This document shows, piece by piece, positions 1 to 8,361 of a DNA stretch of 58,352 nucleotides. A model generated the notes under the pieces. The model did not search any database. It was given only the letters and a program-made list of their open reading frames with translations, and was not told where the DNA came from. A program made the translations under genes and the position numbers. The DNA is taken from contig UQXL01000013.1 of assembly GCA_900545135.1 (NCBI GenBank), forward strand, positions 1 to 58,352, in the 5' to 3' direction. The stretch's first letter is position 1. Every line of letters begins with the position of its first letter. This stretch comes from an uncultured Eubacteriales bacterium (GTDB taxonomy: Bacteria > Bacillota > Clostridia > Peptostreptococcales > Anaerovoracaceae).

Positions 1-938
1 AGCGTAAGTTTCCCTTTTGTTACCAGGTGAGTATAGAGCACTGGAAATGCAGTTTCCATCCCTACGATACCGAAGGCGCTCCCAGAAAATCCTTTTGCCT
101 TTTCCTCTGCACTGTGAGGGGCATGATCTGTAGCGATCATATCGATAGTCCCATCCCTCAGTGCTTCCAGCAGTGCAGCCTGATCTTCTTTTCCCTTGAT
201 AGGAGGATTCATCTTGAACCGTCCGTGATCTTCGATATCATCCCTGGAAAGCACCAGATAATGCGGCGCCGTTTCACAGGTGATATCCAGTCCTTCCGCC
301 TTGGCGCTGCGCACCAGCTCCACCGATTCTCTAGTGGAAATGTGACAGACGTGATAGCTGCATCCTGTTTCTCTTACCAGCCTGATGTCCCGCTGAAGCT
401 GTTTCCATTCACTCTCTGAGCTTTCTTTCGGATAGGATTCATCTTCGCAGTGAGCCACGATGATCCTGCCCAGTTCCTTTGCCTGCTTCATAGCCTGACG
501 CATATAGTCTTCGCTGGCAACACCCTTTCCATCATCGGTAAAAGCGATCACGTCCGATGCCATTGCACGAAGATCCGCCAGCTGCTCGCCCTTTTCTCCT
601 ACCGTAATGGCTCCGTAAGGATACACGTGGACCTTTGCATCTTTTCTGATCGCATCCAGCTGTACCTGTAAATGTTCTCTGCTGTCCGGACACGGATCCA
701 GATTCGGCATGGAAAAAATATCAGTAAAACCCCCTGCTGCTGCCGCCATCGTCCCCGTTTGGATCGTCTCCTTATATAAAAAACCCGGTTCTCTCAAATG
801 CACATGCACATCTGCAAAACCGGGTAATATGTAACAATTAGAAAAAGAAGAAAAATCAATACCGAGAGACGCGAATCGCTCTCTGTCTTCGGTTCTGATA
901 TCTGAAATTTTGATTGCTGTGTTCCAAGTATCTCTCAT
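1..938 (-). CDS. pyrC: Dihydroorotase (partial, C-terminus beyond window)
   Basis: Amidohydrolase-superfamily zinc enzyme that interconverts carbamoyl-aspartate and dihydroorotate in de novo pyrimidine synthesis (cytoplasm). The reading frame is open to the window edge, so only about 312 codons are seen. Visible motifs in order: DVHVHLREPG near residue 43 (metal-binding HxH), TDDGKGV, AHCED, HVCHIST and ATDHAPH (the catalytic Asp). The ATG at 936-938 is preceded by AAGGGAGAG, which fixes the start. A consensus promoter lies about 50 bp upstream, so this gene starts its own transcript. Family assignment is firm; whether it is the pathway enzyme rather than a close amidohydrolase paralogue rests on the motif set, which matches class I bacterial PyrC well. 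Confidence 0.92.
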   Translation of the reverse strand, partial: MRDTWNTAIKISDIRTEDRERFASLGIDFSSFSNCYILPGFADVHVHLREPGFLYKETIQTGTMAAAAGGFTDIFSMPNLDPCPDSREHLQVQLDAIRKDAKVHVYPYGAITVGEKGEQLADLRAMASDVIAFTDDGKGVASEDYMRQAMKQAKELGRIIVAHCEDESYPKESSESEWKQLQRDIRLVRETGCSYHVCHISTRESVELVRSAKAEGLDITCETAPHYLVLSRDDIEDHGRFKMNPPIKGKEDQAALLEALRDGTIDMIATDHAPHSAEEKAKGFSGSAFGIVGMETAFPVLYTHLVTKGKLT

Positions 939-986
939 AAATCTCTCCCTTGATCCATAATTAATTTGTATCTATACATCCTTTTA

Positions 987-1015
987 ATTATATACACGAG
1001 TATATTGGGTGTCAA
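987..1015 (-). promoter_or_regulatory. Consensus sigma-A promoter for pyrC
   Basis: On the minus strand TTGACA (1010-1015), a 17-bp spacer and TATAAT (987-992): a perfect -35/-10 pair about 49 bp before the pyrC start. No PyrR-type attenuator hairpin is evident in the short leader. Confidence 0.85.
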
Positions 1016-1186
1016 GGTTTTTGTTTTCTCTTCTGCAAAGTATTGGTTGTGCTTCTGTAAATTAAAAATGTACTGAAAACGTCAAAATCCACATCAAAAA
1101 CAGAAAAAATACGCTGATCGAAAAACATTCTGTATATCTACTTGAAATACCGCCGTTTGATAGAAACTCATGCCGGGCATCCGGCC

Positions 1187-1885
1187 TTACGCTCGCAGCA
1201 TGGATCCCAGAAACGACACCAGTCGCTCGCTTTTCGGATGCTCAAACAGTTCCGTCGGATTGCCCTGTTCCACGATCTTTCCATCGGACATAAACACGAC
1301 ACGATCCGCCACTTCCTTGGCAAATCCCATCTCGTGAGTCACAACGATCATGGTGGTATGCTTTTCCGCCAGCTGCTTCATTACGTTCAGAACTTCGCCG
1401 GTGATCTCAGGATCCAGCGCCGAAGTCGGTTCGTCAAAGAGCATAACATCCGGATCCATTGCAAGCGCCCGCGCGATCGCCACACGCTGCTTCTGTCCGC
1501 CGGAAATATGAGCCGGATACACATCAGCCTTCGATTCCAGCCCGACCATCTTTAAAAGTTCCTTTGCACGTGCTACAGCCTGTTCCTTCGGGATCTTCTT
1601 CACTTTGATGGGCGCATATGTGATATTTTCAAGACACGTCATATGAGGGAAAAGATTGAAGTGCTGGAATACCATACCCGTGTCCCCTTCCAGATCAATC
1701 TCGCCGGAGGTGATAGTATTGAGCCCGTTGATGCACCGCAGCAGCGTACTTTTTCCCGAACCTGACGGTCCGATGATGGCTACGATCTCACCTTTATGCA
1801 GCGAAAAGTCCACATGATCCACCGCTTTGAATCCGGAGTAATCCTTGACGATATCCTTCATTTCCAAAATTACTTTTCCGCTCAT
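1187..1885 (-). CDS. Polar amino-acid ABC transporter ATPase (GlnQ/HisP type)
   Basis: Cytoplasmic ATPase of a polar amino-acid importer. Walker A GPSGSGKST near residue 40, signature SGGQKQRVAIARAL, Walker B VMLFDEP and the switch His in VVTHEMGF are all present. At 232 residues it is shorter than the usual ~240: the stretch between SGEI and GMVFQ is only DLEGDT, whereas relatives carry roughly 15 residues there. Its ATG overlaps the permease stop by one base (TAATG), so the two are translationally coupled. Substrate cannot be read from sequence; an arginine, cystine or glutamine system are all possible. Confidence 0.93.
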   Translation of the reverse strand: MSGKVILEMKDIVKDYSGFKAVDHVDFSLHKGEIVAIIGPSGSGKSTLLRCINGLNTITSGEIDLEGDTGMVFQHFNLFPHMTCLENITYAPIKVKKIPKEQAVARAKELLKMVGLESKADVYPAHISGGQKQRVAIARALAMDPDVMLFDEPTSALDPEITGEVLNVMKQLAEKHTTMIVVTHEMGFAKEVADRVVFMSDGKIVEQGNPTELFEHPKSERLVSFLGSMLRA

Positions 1886-2544
1886 TAGTCTTCCTCCTTC
1901 GCATCATACCGAGAGAAATATTTTTCCAGACGTCCTGAAATAATGGTCAGAACAAAAGTCATGATCAGATAAATGATCGCAGCAAAGAAAAACGGTGTCA
2001 TATCCGTCGTCCGATTTACCGCACTGTTTGTAGCCTTCATCAGATCGATGACCGGCAATGTAGATGCAAGTGCCGTATCTTTGACCAGCGTTACCGCCTC
2101 GTTTACTACCGGCGGCAGGATCGCCTTCATAGTCTGCGGCAGTATTATATCGAACAAGGTCTGCTTTTTGGAAAGCCCCAGCGCGTGGGCCGCTTCATAC
2201 TGCCCTCTGTCTATACTGTTGATTCCTCCCCTGTAAATCTCAGCAAAATAGGCCGCATAGTTGAATATGTATGTTATGGCAGCCGTAGTAAAAGCATCGA
2301 GCGTTATGCCGAATTCCATCGGGAAGAAGAAATAGAAAAACCACAGCTGAAGCATCAGCGGTGTTCCTCTGAAAATCCAAACGTATATCTTGCACAAAAA
2401 GCTCAAGGGTTTAAAACGGCTGTTGCTCCCTAGGGCTATAGGAAGTCCCAGAGGCAAGGCTACGATCAGTGTGATCACGAAGATTTCCACGGTCGTCACC
2501 GAACCCTCAAGCATGAATGGCAAGAATTCTGCGATTCTGTCCAT
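1885..2544 (-). CDS. Polar amino-acid ABC transporter permease (HisM family)
   Basis: Integral membrane permease of 219 residues with several hydrophobic segments, normal length for the family. The N-terminus (LEGSVTTVEIF) and the EAA coupling loop (QYEAAHALGLSKKQTLFDI, residues about 137-155) are typical of the HisM/GlnP family and identify the partner of the adjacent ATPase. The gene sits between the binding-protein gene and the ATPase gene, separated from the former by a 97-bp gap with a hairpin and overlapping the latter by one base. A homodimer with two ATPase subunits is expected, since no second permease is present. Confidence 0.92.
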   Translation of the reverse strand: MDRIAEFLPFMLEGSVTTVEIFVITLIVALPLGLPIALGSNSRFKPLSFLCKIYVWIFRGTPLMLQLWFFYFFFPMEFGITLDAFTTAAITYIFNYAAYFAEIYRGGINSIDRGQYEAAHALGLSKKQTLFDIILPQTMKAILPPVVNEAVTLVKDTALASTLPVIDLMKATNSAVNRTTDMTPFFFAAIIYLIMTFVLTIISGRLEKYFSRYDAKEED

Positions 2545-2575
2545 TATTCGTTTCCTCTTTTAAATTATTTTAGAA

Positions 2576-2611
2576 GTTCAAGCGCCAAAATTATATTTTT
2601 GACGCTTGAAC
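2576..2611 (-). terminator. Intercistronic hairpin between binding protein and permease genes
   Basis: GTTCAAGCG (2576-2584) pairs perfectly with CGCTTGAAC (2603-2611); the stem continues through CAAAA/TTTTTG with one mismatch. It lies just after the stop of the solute-binding-protein gene. Such hairpins commonly protect the 3' end or cause partial termination so that binding protein exceeds membrane parts. There is no strong T-run, so partial termination or RNA stabilisation is inference. Confidence 0.6.
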
Positions 2612-2641
2612 AATTCTATCATTTCTGCAGCTTTTATCGCC

Positions 2642-3496
2642 TTATTCTTCACCCTCCACAGGCTCGAATACCATGATGTCTCTTCCGAACCATTCTTCAC
2701 TTATCTCCGCGGCCTTGCCGTTGTCGATGAGAGTTTTGAGGGCGTTGTTCAGCTTATCTCTCAGCTCGGTGTTGTCCGAAGCACAGCCTATCGTATAAAA
2801 ATCGTCGCCCAAAGAATAAGTACATTCTTTCATCTCGCCGCCCAGGTTATTGTTGGTATATTCGCCGAGAACCTGATCCACCGCGATGACGTCAACTCTT
2901 CCGGCTTTAAGGTCCATGATAGCAGTATCATATTTGGCGTATTCCGTGATATTATCCTTGAATGACTCGTAAGCTTCATTTTTCTCCAGCATCTGCAGAG
3001 CCGAGGAACCTGCCTGAGTTCCAATCTTCAGATCCTTGAGCTGATCCGCCGAAGTCACGTCTATGTCTGAATCTGCCAGAGACATGAGGACTATCTTGTT
3101 GTTGAGATACTTGTATGTAAGAGCCATGTTCTCTATTCTGTCAGGCGTAACCGACATACCGTTCCACAGGCAGTCTACAGTTCCGGCTTTGAGCTCCGCC
3201 TCTTTTGCGTTCCAGTCGATAGGCTTGAATTCAACTTTCATTCCCAGCTCTTCTGCCACTGCTTCAGCCAGATCTATGTCGAAGCCCACAAGTTCTCCGT
3301 CTTCATCTCTGAAGCCCATAGGTGCAAAGGCGTCGTCGAGTCCAACTACCAGAGTATCGCTGCTGCTGTTGCCGGAGGCTTCTCCTGCGTCGTCTCCCTC
3401 GGCAGATCCTCCTGTCTTTTCTCCGCAGCCTGCCATAAGTCCCATGCTCAGTATCATTGCCAGCATTACTGCAAGCACAAGTAATTTCTTTTTCAT
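2642..3496 (-). CDS. Amino-acid ABC transporter substrate-binding lipoprotein
   Basis: Family 3 extracellular solute-binding protein (SBP_bac_3), 284 residues. A lipoprotein signal peptide ends in the lipobox LMAGC near residue 23, followed by an acidic Gly/Ser-rich linker and then the two-lobed periplasmic-binding fold starting at LVVGLDDAFAPMGF. The motif GFDIDLAEAVAEELG is diagnostic for polar amino-acid binding proteins. It is first in the operon with the permease and ATPase genes. It should be tethered to the outer face of the membrane and deliver substrate to the permease. Ligand unknown. Confidence 0.93.
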   Translation of the reverse strand: MKKKLLVLAVMLAMILSMGLMAGCGEKTGGSAEGDDAGEASGNSSSDTLVVGLDDAFAPMGFRDEDGELVGFDIDLAEAVAEELGMKVEFKPIDWNAKEAELKAGTVDCLWNGMSVTPDRIENMALTYKYLNNKIVLMSLADSDIDVTSADQLKDLKIGTQAGSSALQMLEKNEAYESFKDNITEYAKYDTAIMDLKAGRVDVIAVDQVLGEYTNNNLGGEMKECTYSLGDDFYTIGCASDNTELRDKLNNALKTLIDNGKAAEISEEWFGRDIMVFEPVEGEE

Positions 3497-3664
3497 CTTC
3501 CTTTTTCTCCTTTTGATTTCTTATTTTTTATGATTTCTGTTTTTTGAATCGGGCTTGCCGTTTTTCGGTAAGCCGTTTTTTATCATCTTTTGATGGTTTT
3601 GATGTATCGTGTTTCAGCGCTTTCTTATTTTATCGTGATAAAGCGTTAAACCGATTGTATTTTT

Positions 3665-3693
3665 AATATACCCTTTTATCAGATAAAAGTCAA
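3665..3693 (-). promoter_or_regulatory. Promoter of the amino-acid ABC operon
   Basis: Minus-strand TTGACT (3688-3693), 17-bp spacer, TATATT (3665-3670). This leaves a leader of about 160 nt before the binding-protein ATG, which contains a small GGCTTGCC/GGTAAGCC hairpin at 3552-3574 of unknown role. The 3497-3785 gap holds nothing else recognisable. Confidence 0.7.
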
Positions 3694-3785
3694 TACATTT
3701 TTGCAAAATTTTTTCCGTGCATGCAAATTTTTCCTGTGTCCTTTACGCAGCGAAAACATTTTTATCAGGACGTGTGAAACTCATC

Positions 3786-4631
3786 TTACATCACGAACCT
3801 CTTCACGGCGTATGCCACTCCGTCCTCCAGATTGGAAAGCGTCACGAAATCAGCTATCGCCTTGACTTCTTCCTCAGCGTTGCCCATGGCTACGCCAAGT
3901 CCTGCCGCCTGTATCATGGCCATATCGTTGGGACTGTCGCCGCAGGCCATGACGTTTTTTTCTTCAATACCCACGATATCGCACAGCTTGGCTATGGCGT
4001 CTGCCTTGCTGGTGGTCGCGCCTCCGATTTCTATGTTATGTATGAACGAAGAAGTCGCTGTTATATCCTTTTGCTCTTTCATCATCTTCCAGAACTGTGC
4101 CTTGTCCTCAAGAAGCCTGAAATGGATGTTTATGTTTTCTATGTTTGCTTTATTTTCTTCGAGGAAATCATATATGCCGGCGATAGGAGTCCTGGTTCTG
4201 CGTATATAATCGGCGTTCATATAATCAGACCCGTTTTCCATCAGGTCGCTGTAGACTCTTTCATCTATATATGCCTTTCCCCCGGTGAAGACCTCTATCG
4301 GATGGCAGCTGTGCGCCTCCAGTATTTTCCTCATCTTTGCCGCAGCCGCAGCGGAAATGCAGTTGGAGTAAATGATCTTCTCTTCAGGCAGATAGGTGAT
4401 ATGGGCTCCGTTGGAGCTTATCACATACTCAAGACCCCGTATCCTGTATATATCCTCAGGCAGAGCGGTGAAAGTCCTGCCGGTGGCGATGACCACATGG
4501 ATGCCTTTCTCTATCGCCTCTTCGAGAGTTTCCCTGGTATAGTCCGATATGCCGTCTCTGCCTAGTGTAGTTCCGTCCAGATCGAGGGCTATGAGTTTTA
4601 CTTCCGTTGTCTTGCTTTCCTTCTTGGCCAT
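3786..4631 (-). CDS. Cof-type HAD-family phosphatase
   Basis: Haloacid-dehalogenase superfamily, Cof/YidA subgroup, 281 residues. Motif I is LIALDLDGTTL near residue 14, with the nucleophile and acid/base aspartates; motif II is VVIATGRT, and motif IV is the C-terminal CGDSPNDMAMIQ. The central C2 cap region separates motif II from motif III. These cytoplasmic enzymes dephosphorylate sugar phosphates, flavin mononucleotide or other small metabolites; the real substrate is not predictable. It lies 7 bp downstream of the metallo-beta-lactamase-fold gene and is probably co-transcribed with it. Confidence 0.92.
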   Translation of the reverse strand: MAKKESKTTEVKLIALDLDGTTLGRDGISDYTRETLEEAIEKGIHVVIATGRTFTALPEDIYRIRGLEYVISSNGAHITYLPEEKIIYSNCISAAAAAKMRKILEAHSCHPIEVFTGGKAYIDERVYSDLMENGSDYMNADYIRRTRTPIAGIYDFLEENKANIENINIHFRLLEDKAQFWKMMKEQKDITATSSFIHNIEIGGATTSKADAIAKLCDIVGIEEKNVMACGDSPNDMAMIQAAGLGVAMGNAEEEVKAIADFVTLSNLEDGVAYAVKRFVM

Positions 4632-4638
4632 CTTATTT

Positions 4639-5235
4639 TTACACCTCCAGACAATGCAAAAATTCGCTGTTGTATGTTCTGACCTGCTTCATGGTCGCGC
4701 TCTCGTCGTGACCGGGATAAATTCTGTAATCATTGGGCCACTTATCTATGACTTCTCTGCACGATCTGATCATCTCAGCTTCGCTGCCGTCTTTAAAATC
4801 TGTTCTGCCCAGGTCCGTATCAAAAATGGTATCTCCGGTAAATACGGTTTTACTTTCTTCTGCGATAATGCACACCGAGCCCATGGTATGGCCGGGAGTC
4901 TTGGCTATCTTGAGAGTTTCTCCGTCCAGATCAATAATATCACCGTCTTCAAGATATTTATCGGCTTTTCCTCTATACTGCAGCGAATCCTCAAAGCTGA
5001 TCATCACCGGGCATTTCAGGCATTCCGCCGTTTCAGCCGCGGCTCCCACATGGTCGTGGTGGTGATGCGTCAGGATTATGCCCTTGGCTTTCAGCGAGTT
5101 TTCCTCCACATATTTCACTATCCTGCCGGCTTCGTAACCGGGATCTATGATATAGCAGCTGCCTTTTTCCGCGCTGTTTATAATATAACAATTGCTTTCC
5201 AGACAGCCGCCGACAAATCGTTTTATTTTCAGCAT
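4639..5235 (-). CDS. Metallo-beta-lactamase-fold hydrolase (glyoxalase II-like)
   Basis: 198 residues. The binuclear metal motif HxHxDH is seen as THHHHDHVG (about residues 56-64), then TPGHTMGSV with the third-site His, FTGDTIFDTDLGRTDF with the bridging Asp, and the terminal YPGHDE His. This arrangement matches the small YcbL/glyoxalase-II-like thioesterase group rather than true beta-lactamases. Likely cytoplasmic thioester or related hydrolase; no signal peptide. It is first in a two-gene unit with the Cof phosphatase, divergent from the trkA operon. Confidence 0.9.
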   Translation of the reverse strand: MLKIKRFVGGCLESNCYIINSAEKGSCYIIDPGYEAGRIVKYVEENSLKAKGIILTHHHHDHVGAAAETAECLKCPVMISFEDSLQYRGKADKYLEDGDIIDLDGETLKIAKTPGHTMGSVCIIAEESKTVFTGDTIFDTDLGRTDFKDGSEAEMIRSCREVIDKWPNDYRIYPGHDESATMKQVRTYNSEFLHCLEV

Positions 5236-5300
5236 TTTAAACCTCCGTTAAATTTATTATAAAGATTATATAAAGGCTTGTAAAGATTTCTAAATGTGTT

Positions 5301-5333
5301 AGAATATATAGCTGTAATCAAGAATATATAGCT
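5301..5333. repeat. Direct repeat in the divergent trkA promoter region
   Basis: The 13-mer AGAATATATAGCT occurs at 5301-5313 and again at 5321-5333, exactly 20 bp apart (about two helical turns), between the divergently transcribed hydrolase and trkA genes. Spacing and position fit a repressor or activator operator; the first copy also overlaps a possible trkA -10 element (TAGAAT, 16 bp after TTGTAA). Function is inferred. Confidence 0.5.
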
Positions 5334-5402
5334 TGAATTATATGATACAACATTTTTTCAAAAAAGTCTTTTAAATTTATATTTATAAATGAGGTAAAAA
5401 TT

Positions 5403-6764
5403 ATGAGAGTTGCTATTGTAGGCGCGGGCAAGCTGGGACTGAAAGTTACCGCAGCTCTTTTAGGCGGAGATCATTCCATAACGGTAATCGACAAAAACGA
5501 AGACGTTCTCAGCAAAATTTCACAGCAGATGGATGTCATGACTGTCAGCGGCAACGGAAAAAGCACTTCCCTGCTCAAGGAGTGCGGCGTCGAGTCTTTC
5601 GATTTTCTTCTCGCTTCGACGGAAAGCGATGAGGAAAACATAGTAATAGCGTCTTTCGCCAAGAGCCTTGGCTGTACAAAGGTAATCGCCAGAGTCAGAG
5701 ACCCTGAGCACATGAACCAGATAGATTTCATCAAGGAAACCATGAACATCGACCACGTTGTAAATCCCGACTTGGCCATAACTCTGGAAATCTATAAATA
5801 TCTGGTGGAAAAATACACTCTCAATGACGGTATCTTCACCAGCGGAAAAATTGCCCTGGTGCAGTTTTCGGTAAAAAAGATGAAACGTCTCATCGGACTT
5901 TCGATGATAGATGTAAAGAAAGTCATGCCTACCATGCTAATCGTGGCCATATCGAGAAACGGCAAGATCATCATTCCTCACGGCAACACTGTGATCGAAG
6001 CATGCGACACCATATATCTCGTAGGTGAGAAGTCTGAAATTTCCGCTCTCCACAGAAAAGTCCACGAACGCGGAAAATATACTAAACTGCAGAAAGTCAT
6101 GATCATAGGCGGCGGAAAAACAGGCTATTATCTCGCCCGCAAGCTGGCTGAATTCGGCATAGCCGTGAAGATAATAGAAAGAAGCAAGGAACGCTGCTAT
6201 TACCTTTCGACTCATCTGGATGATGTGATGATACTCCACGGCGACGCAACTGATTCCAGCCTGCTGGAAGAAGAAAACGTGGACGAAATGGACGCTTTCG
6301 TCACTGCCACAGGATTTGACGAGGAAAATCTCCTGCTGGCTCTGATGGCCAAGCAGCGCGGCATTGAAGACGTAATATCAAAAGTAAGCCGCCAGAGTTA
6401 CAAAGATCTGATAGAGAAAATGGGCATAGATATGGCTCTCAATCCTCTTGATATCATAGCCAGCACCATTTTGAGATATATACAAGGTTCAAAGAAAGTG
6501 ATCTCTTCCCTGCTCATACAGGGACAAGCCGAGATCATGGAAATCATAGCTTCAGACAATATGCAGCTGACGAATGTTCCTCTCAGGGAGCTTCAGCTGC
6601 CTGACGGCGTGATAATCGCCGCCATTCACAGAGGTCAGCAGGTCATAGTGCCGGACGGCAATACGATCATCACAGAGGACGACAAGGTAATGATATTCTG
6701 CCTGTTATCCGATATTGCAGATCTGGAAGGATTATTCAAAATCAAGCGTGGTTTTCATCTGTAG
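5403..6764 (+). CDS. trkA: Trk system K+ uptake regulatory protein TrkA
   Basis: Cytoplasmic gating ring subunit of a Trk/Ktr K+ channel, 453 residues, the full-length form with two RCK_N and two RCK_C domains. First nucleotide-binding Rossmann motif is GAGKLGLKV at residues 7-15, the second is IGGGKTGYYLA near residue 236. RCK_C halves follow each (for example ASDNMQLTNVPLREL in the second). The ATG follows GAGGTAAAAATT. The gene heads a plus-strand operon with two trkH genes and a CBS-domain gene, so one TrkA may serve two channel subunits. Confidence 0.95.
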   Translation: MRVAIVGAGKLGLKVTAALLGGDHSITVIDKNEDVLSKISQQMDVMTVSGNGKSTSLLKECGVESFDFLLASTESDEENIVIASFAKSLGCTKVIARVRDPEHMNQIDFIKETMNIDHVVNPDLAITLEIYKYLVEKYTLNDGIFTSGKIALVQFSVKKMKRLIGLSMIDVKKVMPTMLIVAISRNGKIIIPHGNTVIEACDTIYLVGEKSEISALHRKVHERGKYTKLQKVMIIGGGKTGYYLARKLAEFGIAVKIIERSKERCYYLSTHLDDVMILHGDATDSSLLEEENVDEMDAFVTATGFDEENLLLALMAKQRGIEDVISKVSRQSYKDLIEKMGIDMALNPLDIIASTILRYIQGSKKVISSLLIQGQAEIMEIIASDNMQLTNVPLRELQLPDGVIIAAIHRGQQVIVPDGNTIITEDDKVMIFCLLSDIADLEGLFKIKRGFHL

Positions 6765-6794
6765 AACTTAGTTTAAATGAGGATATGAATAAAG

Positions 6795-8264
6795 ATGTCT
6801 TTTAAAGTCAGAACTACTTTGAGAATTGAGGGAAGCCTGCTCTTAACGCTGGCAGTTTCGATGATCATCCCTCTTCTCATAGCCATTTTTGAGGGAGAAA
6901 CACAGTCCATGCGGGCATTTCTCATGGTAATGGGCGGCTGCACCGTGCTTGGACTTTTCCCCTTTATTTTCTTCGGCCCATCTCAGCGTAAGATAAAGAA
7001 CCGGGACGGGTTTTTTATCGTGTCTGTCAGCTGGTTTCTGGCTTCGGCAGTAGGGGCGCTGCCATTTGTGATCTCAGGCACTATGGAAAGCTTTACCGAC
7101 GCTTTCTTTGAGAGCTGCTCCGGCTTTACTACAACAGGTTCGTCAATACTCACAGACGTGGAAGTGCTTCCGCGTTCCATGCTTTTTTGGCGTTCTTTTA
7201 CCCACTGGCTGGGCGGAATGGGAATAATAGTATTTATAACTGCCCTGCTGCCTGTGTTCGGCATCAACGGTCAGCTGATCGCCAACTCCGAAACGACCGG
7301 CCCGACGAAGCAGAAAATCACAGCGAAATTTTCCGATACTTCGCGCCAGCTTTATTTGATATATCTGGCTATGACCGTCATAGAACTCTTTCTGCTGAAA
7401 GCCGGCGGCCTAACATGGTTTGATTCCGCCATCCATACTTTTGGCTCGGTGGGCACTGGAGGACTATCTTCATACAACGACAGCATCGCCCACTTCAACA
7501 GCACCTACGTAGAGCTGGTGGTGGCTTTCTTCATGCTGATGGCCTCGATGAACTTCAGCCTGTACTATATGGCTTACAAACGTGGTCTAAAGCAGATCAT
7601 AAAGGACGAGGAGGCAAGATTCTATCTCTTCGTGGTAGCAGCCGTCACAGCTGCAATAGCTGTGTACAACTGGATTTTCGACGGCTTCGCTCAGATAGGT
7701 CAGAAACTTATAGACGCTTTTTTCCAGGTGGTATCCATCATCTCTACTACAGGATTCATGACAGATGATTACGATGTGTGGCCTACTTTTTCAAAGATGA
7801 TGATACTCATGCTTTTTTTTATAGGCGGCTGTTCTTCGTCTACCGGCGGCGGCGTAAAGGCCGTAAGAGTCCTCATCGGCCTCAAGCTGGTTCGCAGGGG
7901 AGTTTCCATCAAGCTCCACCCCAACAGAATCGCGCCGGTGACCTTGAACGACAGAGAACTTTCCAGCGACGTTGTAATCAATGTTTCCAATTTCATATTC
8001 ACTTATGTAAGCATACTATTTCTTGGAACCCTGCTCATTTCTGCAGACGGTCATGATTTCATCACCAATCTTTCCGCTTCGGCATCCAGTCTCGGAAATA
8101 TCGGGCCTGGCTTCAATATGGTGGGTCCTACTATGAACTACGCGTTTTTATCGGACTTTTCCAAGTGGGTATGCTCCCTGCTGATGATAACGGGAAGGCT
8201 GGAGCTTTTCACGGTTCTCACGCTCTTCTCAAGGCATTACTGGAACTCGGACAAGGTGAGCTGA
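6795..8264 (+). CDS. trkH: TrkH-family K+ channel subunit, first copy
   Basis: Membrane pore subunit of 489 residues, typical TrkH length. The four pore-helix/filter segments are visible: SGFTTTGSS, FGSVGTGGLSSY, SIISTTGFMTDDY and SSLGNIGPGF, each with the conserved filter glycine. The family motif HWLGGMGIIVF is also present. It starts 30 bp after trkA with the ribosome binding site GAGGAT. K+ uptake, driven by ion gradient and gated by TrkA, is the established role. Confidence 0.94.
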   Translation: MSFKVRTTLRIEGSLLLTLAVSMIIPLLIAIFEGETQSMRAFLMVMGGCTVLGLFPFIFFGPSQRKIKNRDGFFIVSVSWFLASAVGALPFVISGTMESFTDAFFESCSGFTTTGSSILTDVEVLPRSMLFWRSFTHWLGGMGIIVFITALLPVFGINGQLIANSETTGPTKQKITAKFSDTSRQLYLIYLAMTVIELFLLKAGGLTWFDSAIHTFGSVGTGGLSSYNDSIAHFNSTYVELVVAFFMLMASMNFSLYYMAYKRGLKQIIKDEEARFYLFVVAAVTAAIAVYNWIFDGFAQIGQKLIDAFFQVVSIISTTGFMTDDYDVWPTFSKMMILMLFFIGGCSSSTGGGVKAVRVLIGLKLVRRGVSIKLHPNRIAPVTLNDRELSSDVVINVSNFIFTYVSILFLGTLLISADGHDFITNLSASASSLGNIGPGFNMVGPTMNYAFLSDFSKWVCSLLMITGRLELFTVLTLFSRHYWNSDKVS

Positions 8265-8361
8265 CAGTTTGCCAGCAGTGAGCTAATGATATGCTAACAA
8301 TTATCACAATATCGCAAGGTCATTGCCGTTTTGCGATGAAAATACATGAGGTTAAAAGTTT

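Noticed and set aside
3552..3580. GGCTTGCCG/CGGTAAGCC hairpin followed by T-run on the plus strand, terminator-like
   Set aside because: No plus-strand gene precedes it; it lies in the minus-strand leader of the amino-acid ABC operon, where no T-run follows. Only noted in the promoter entry.
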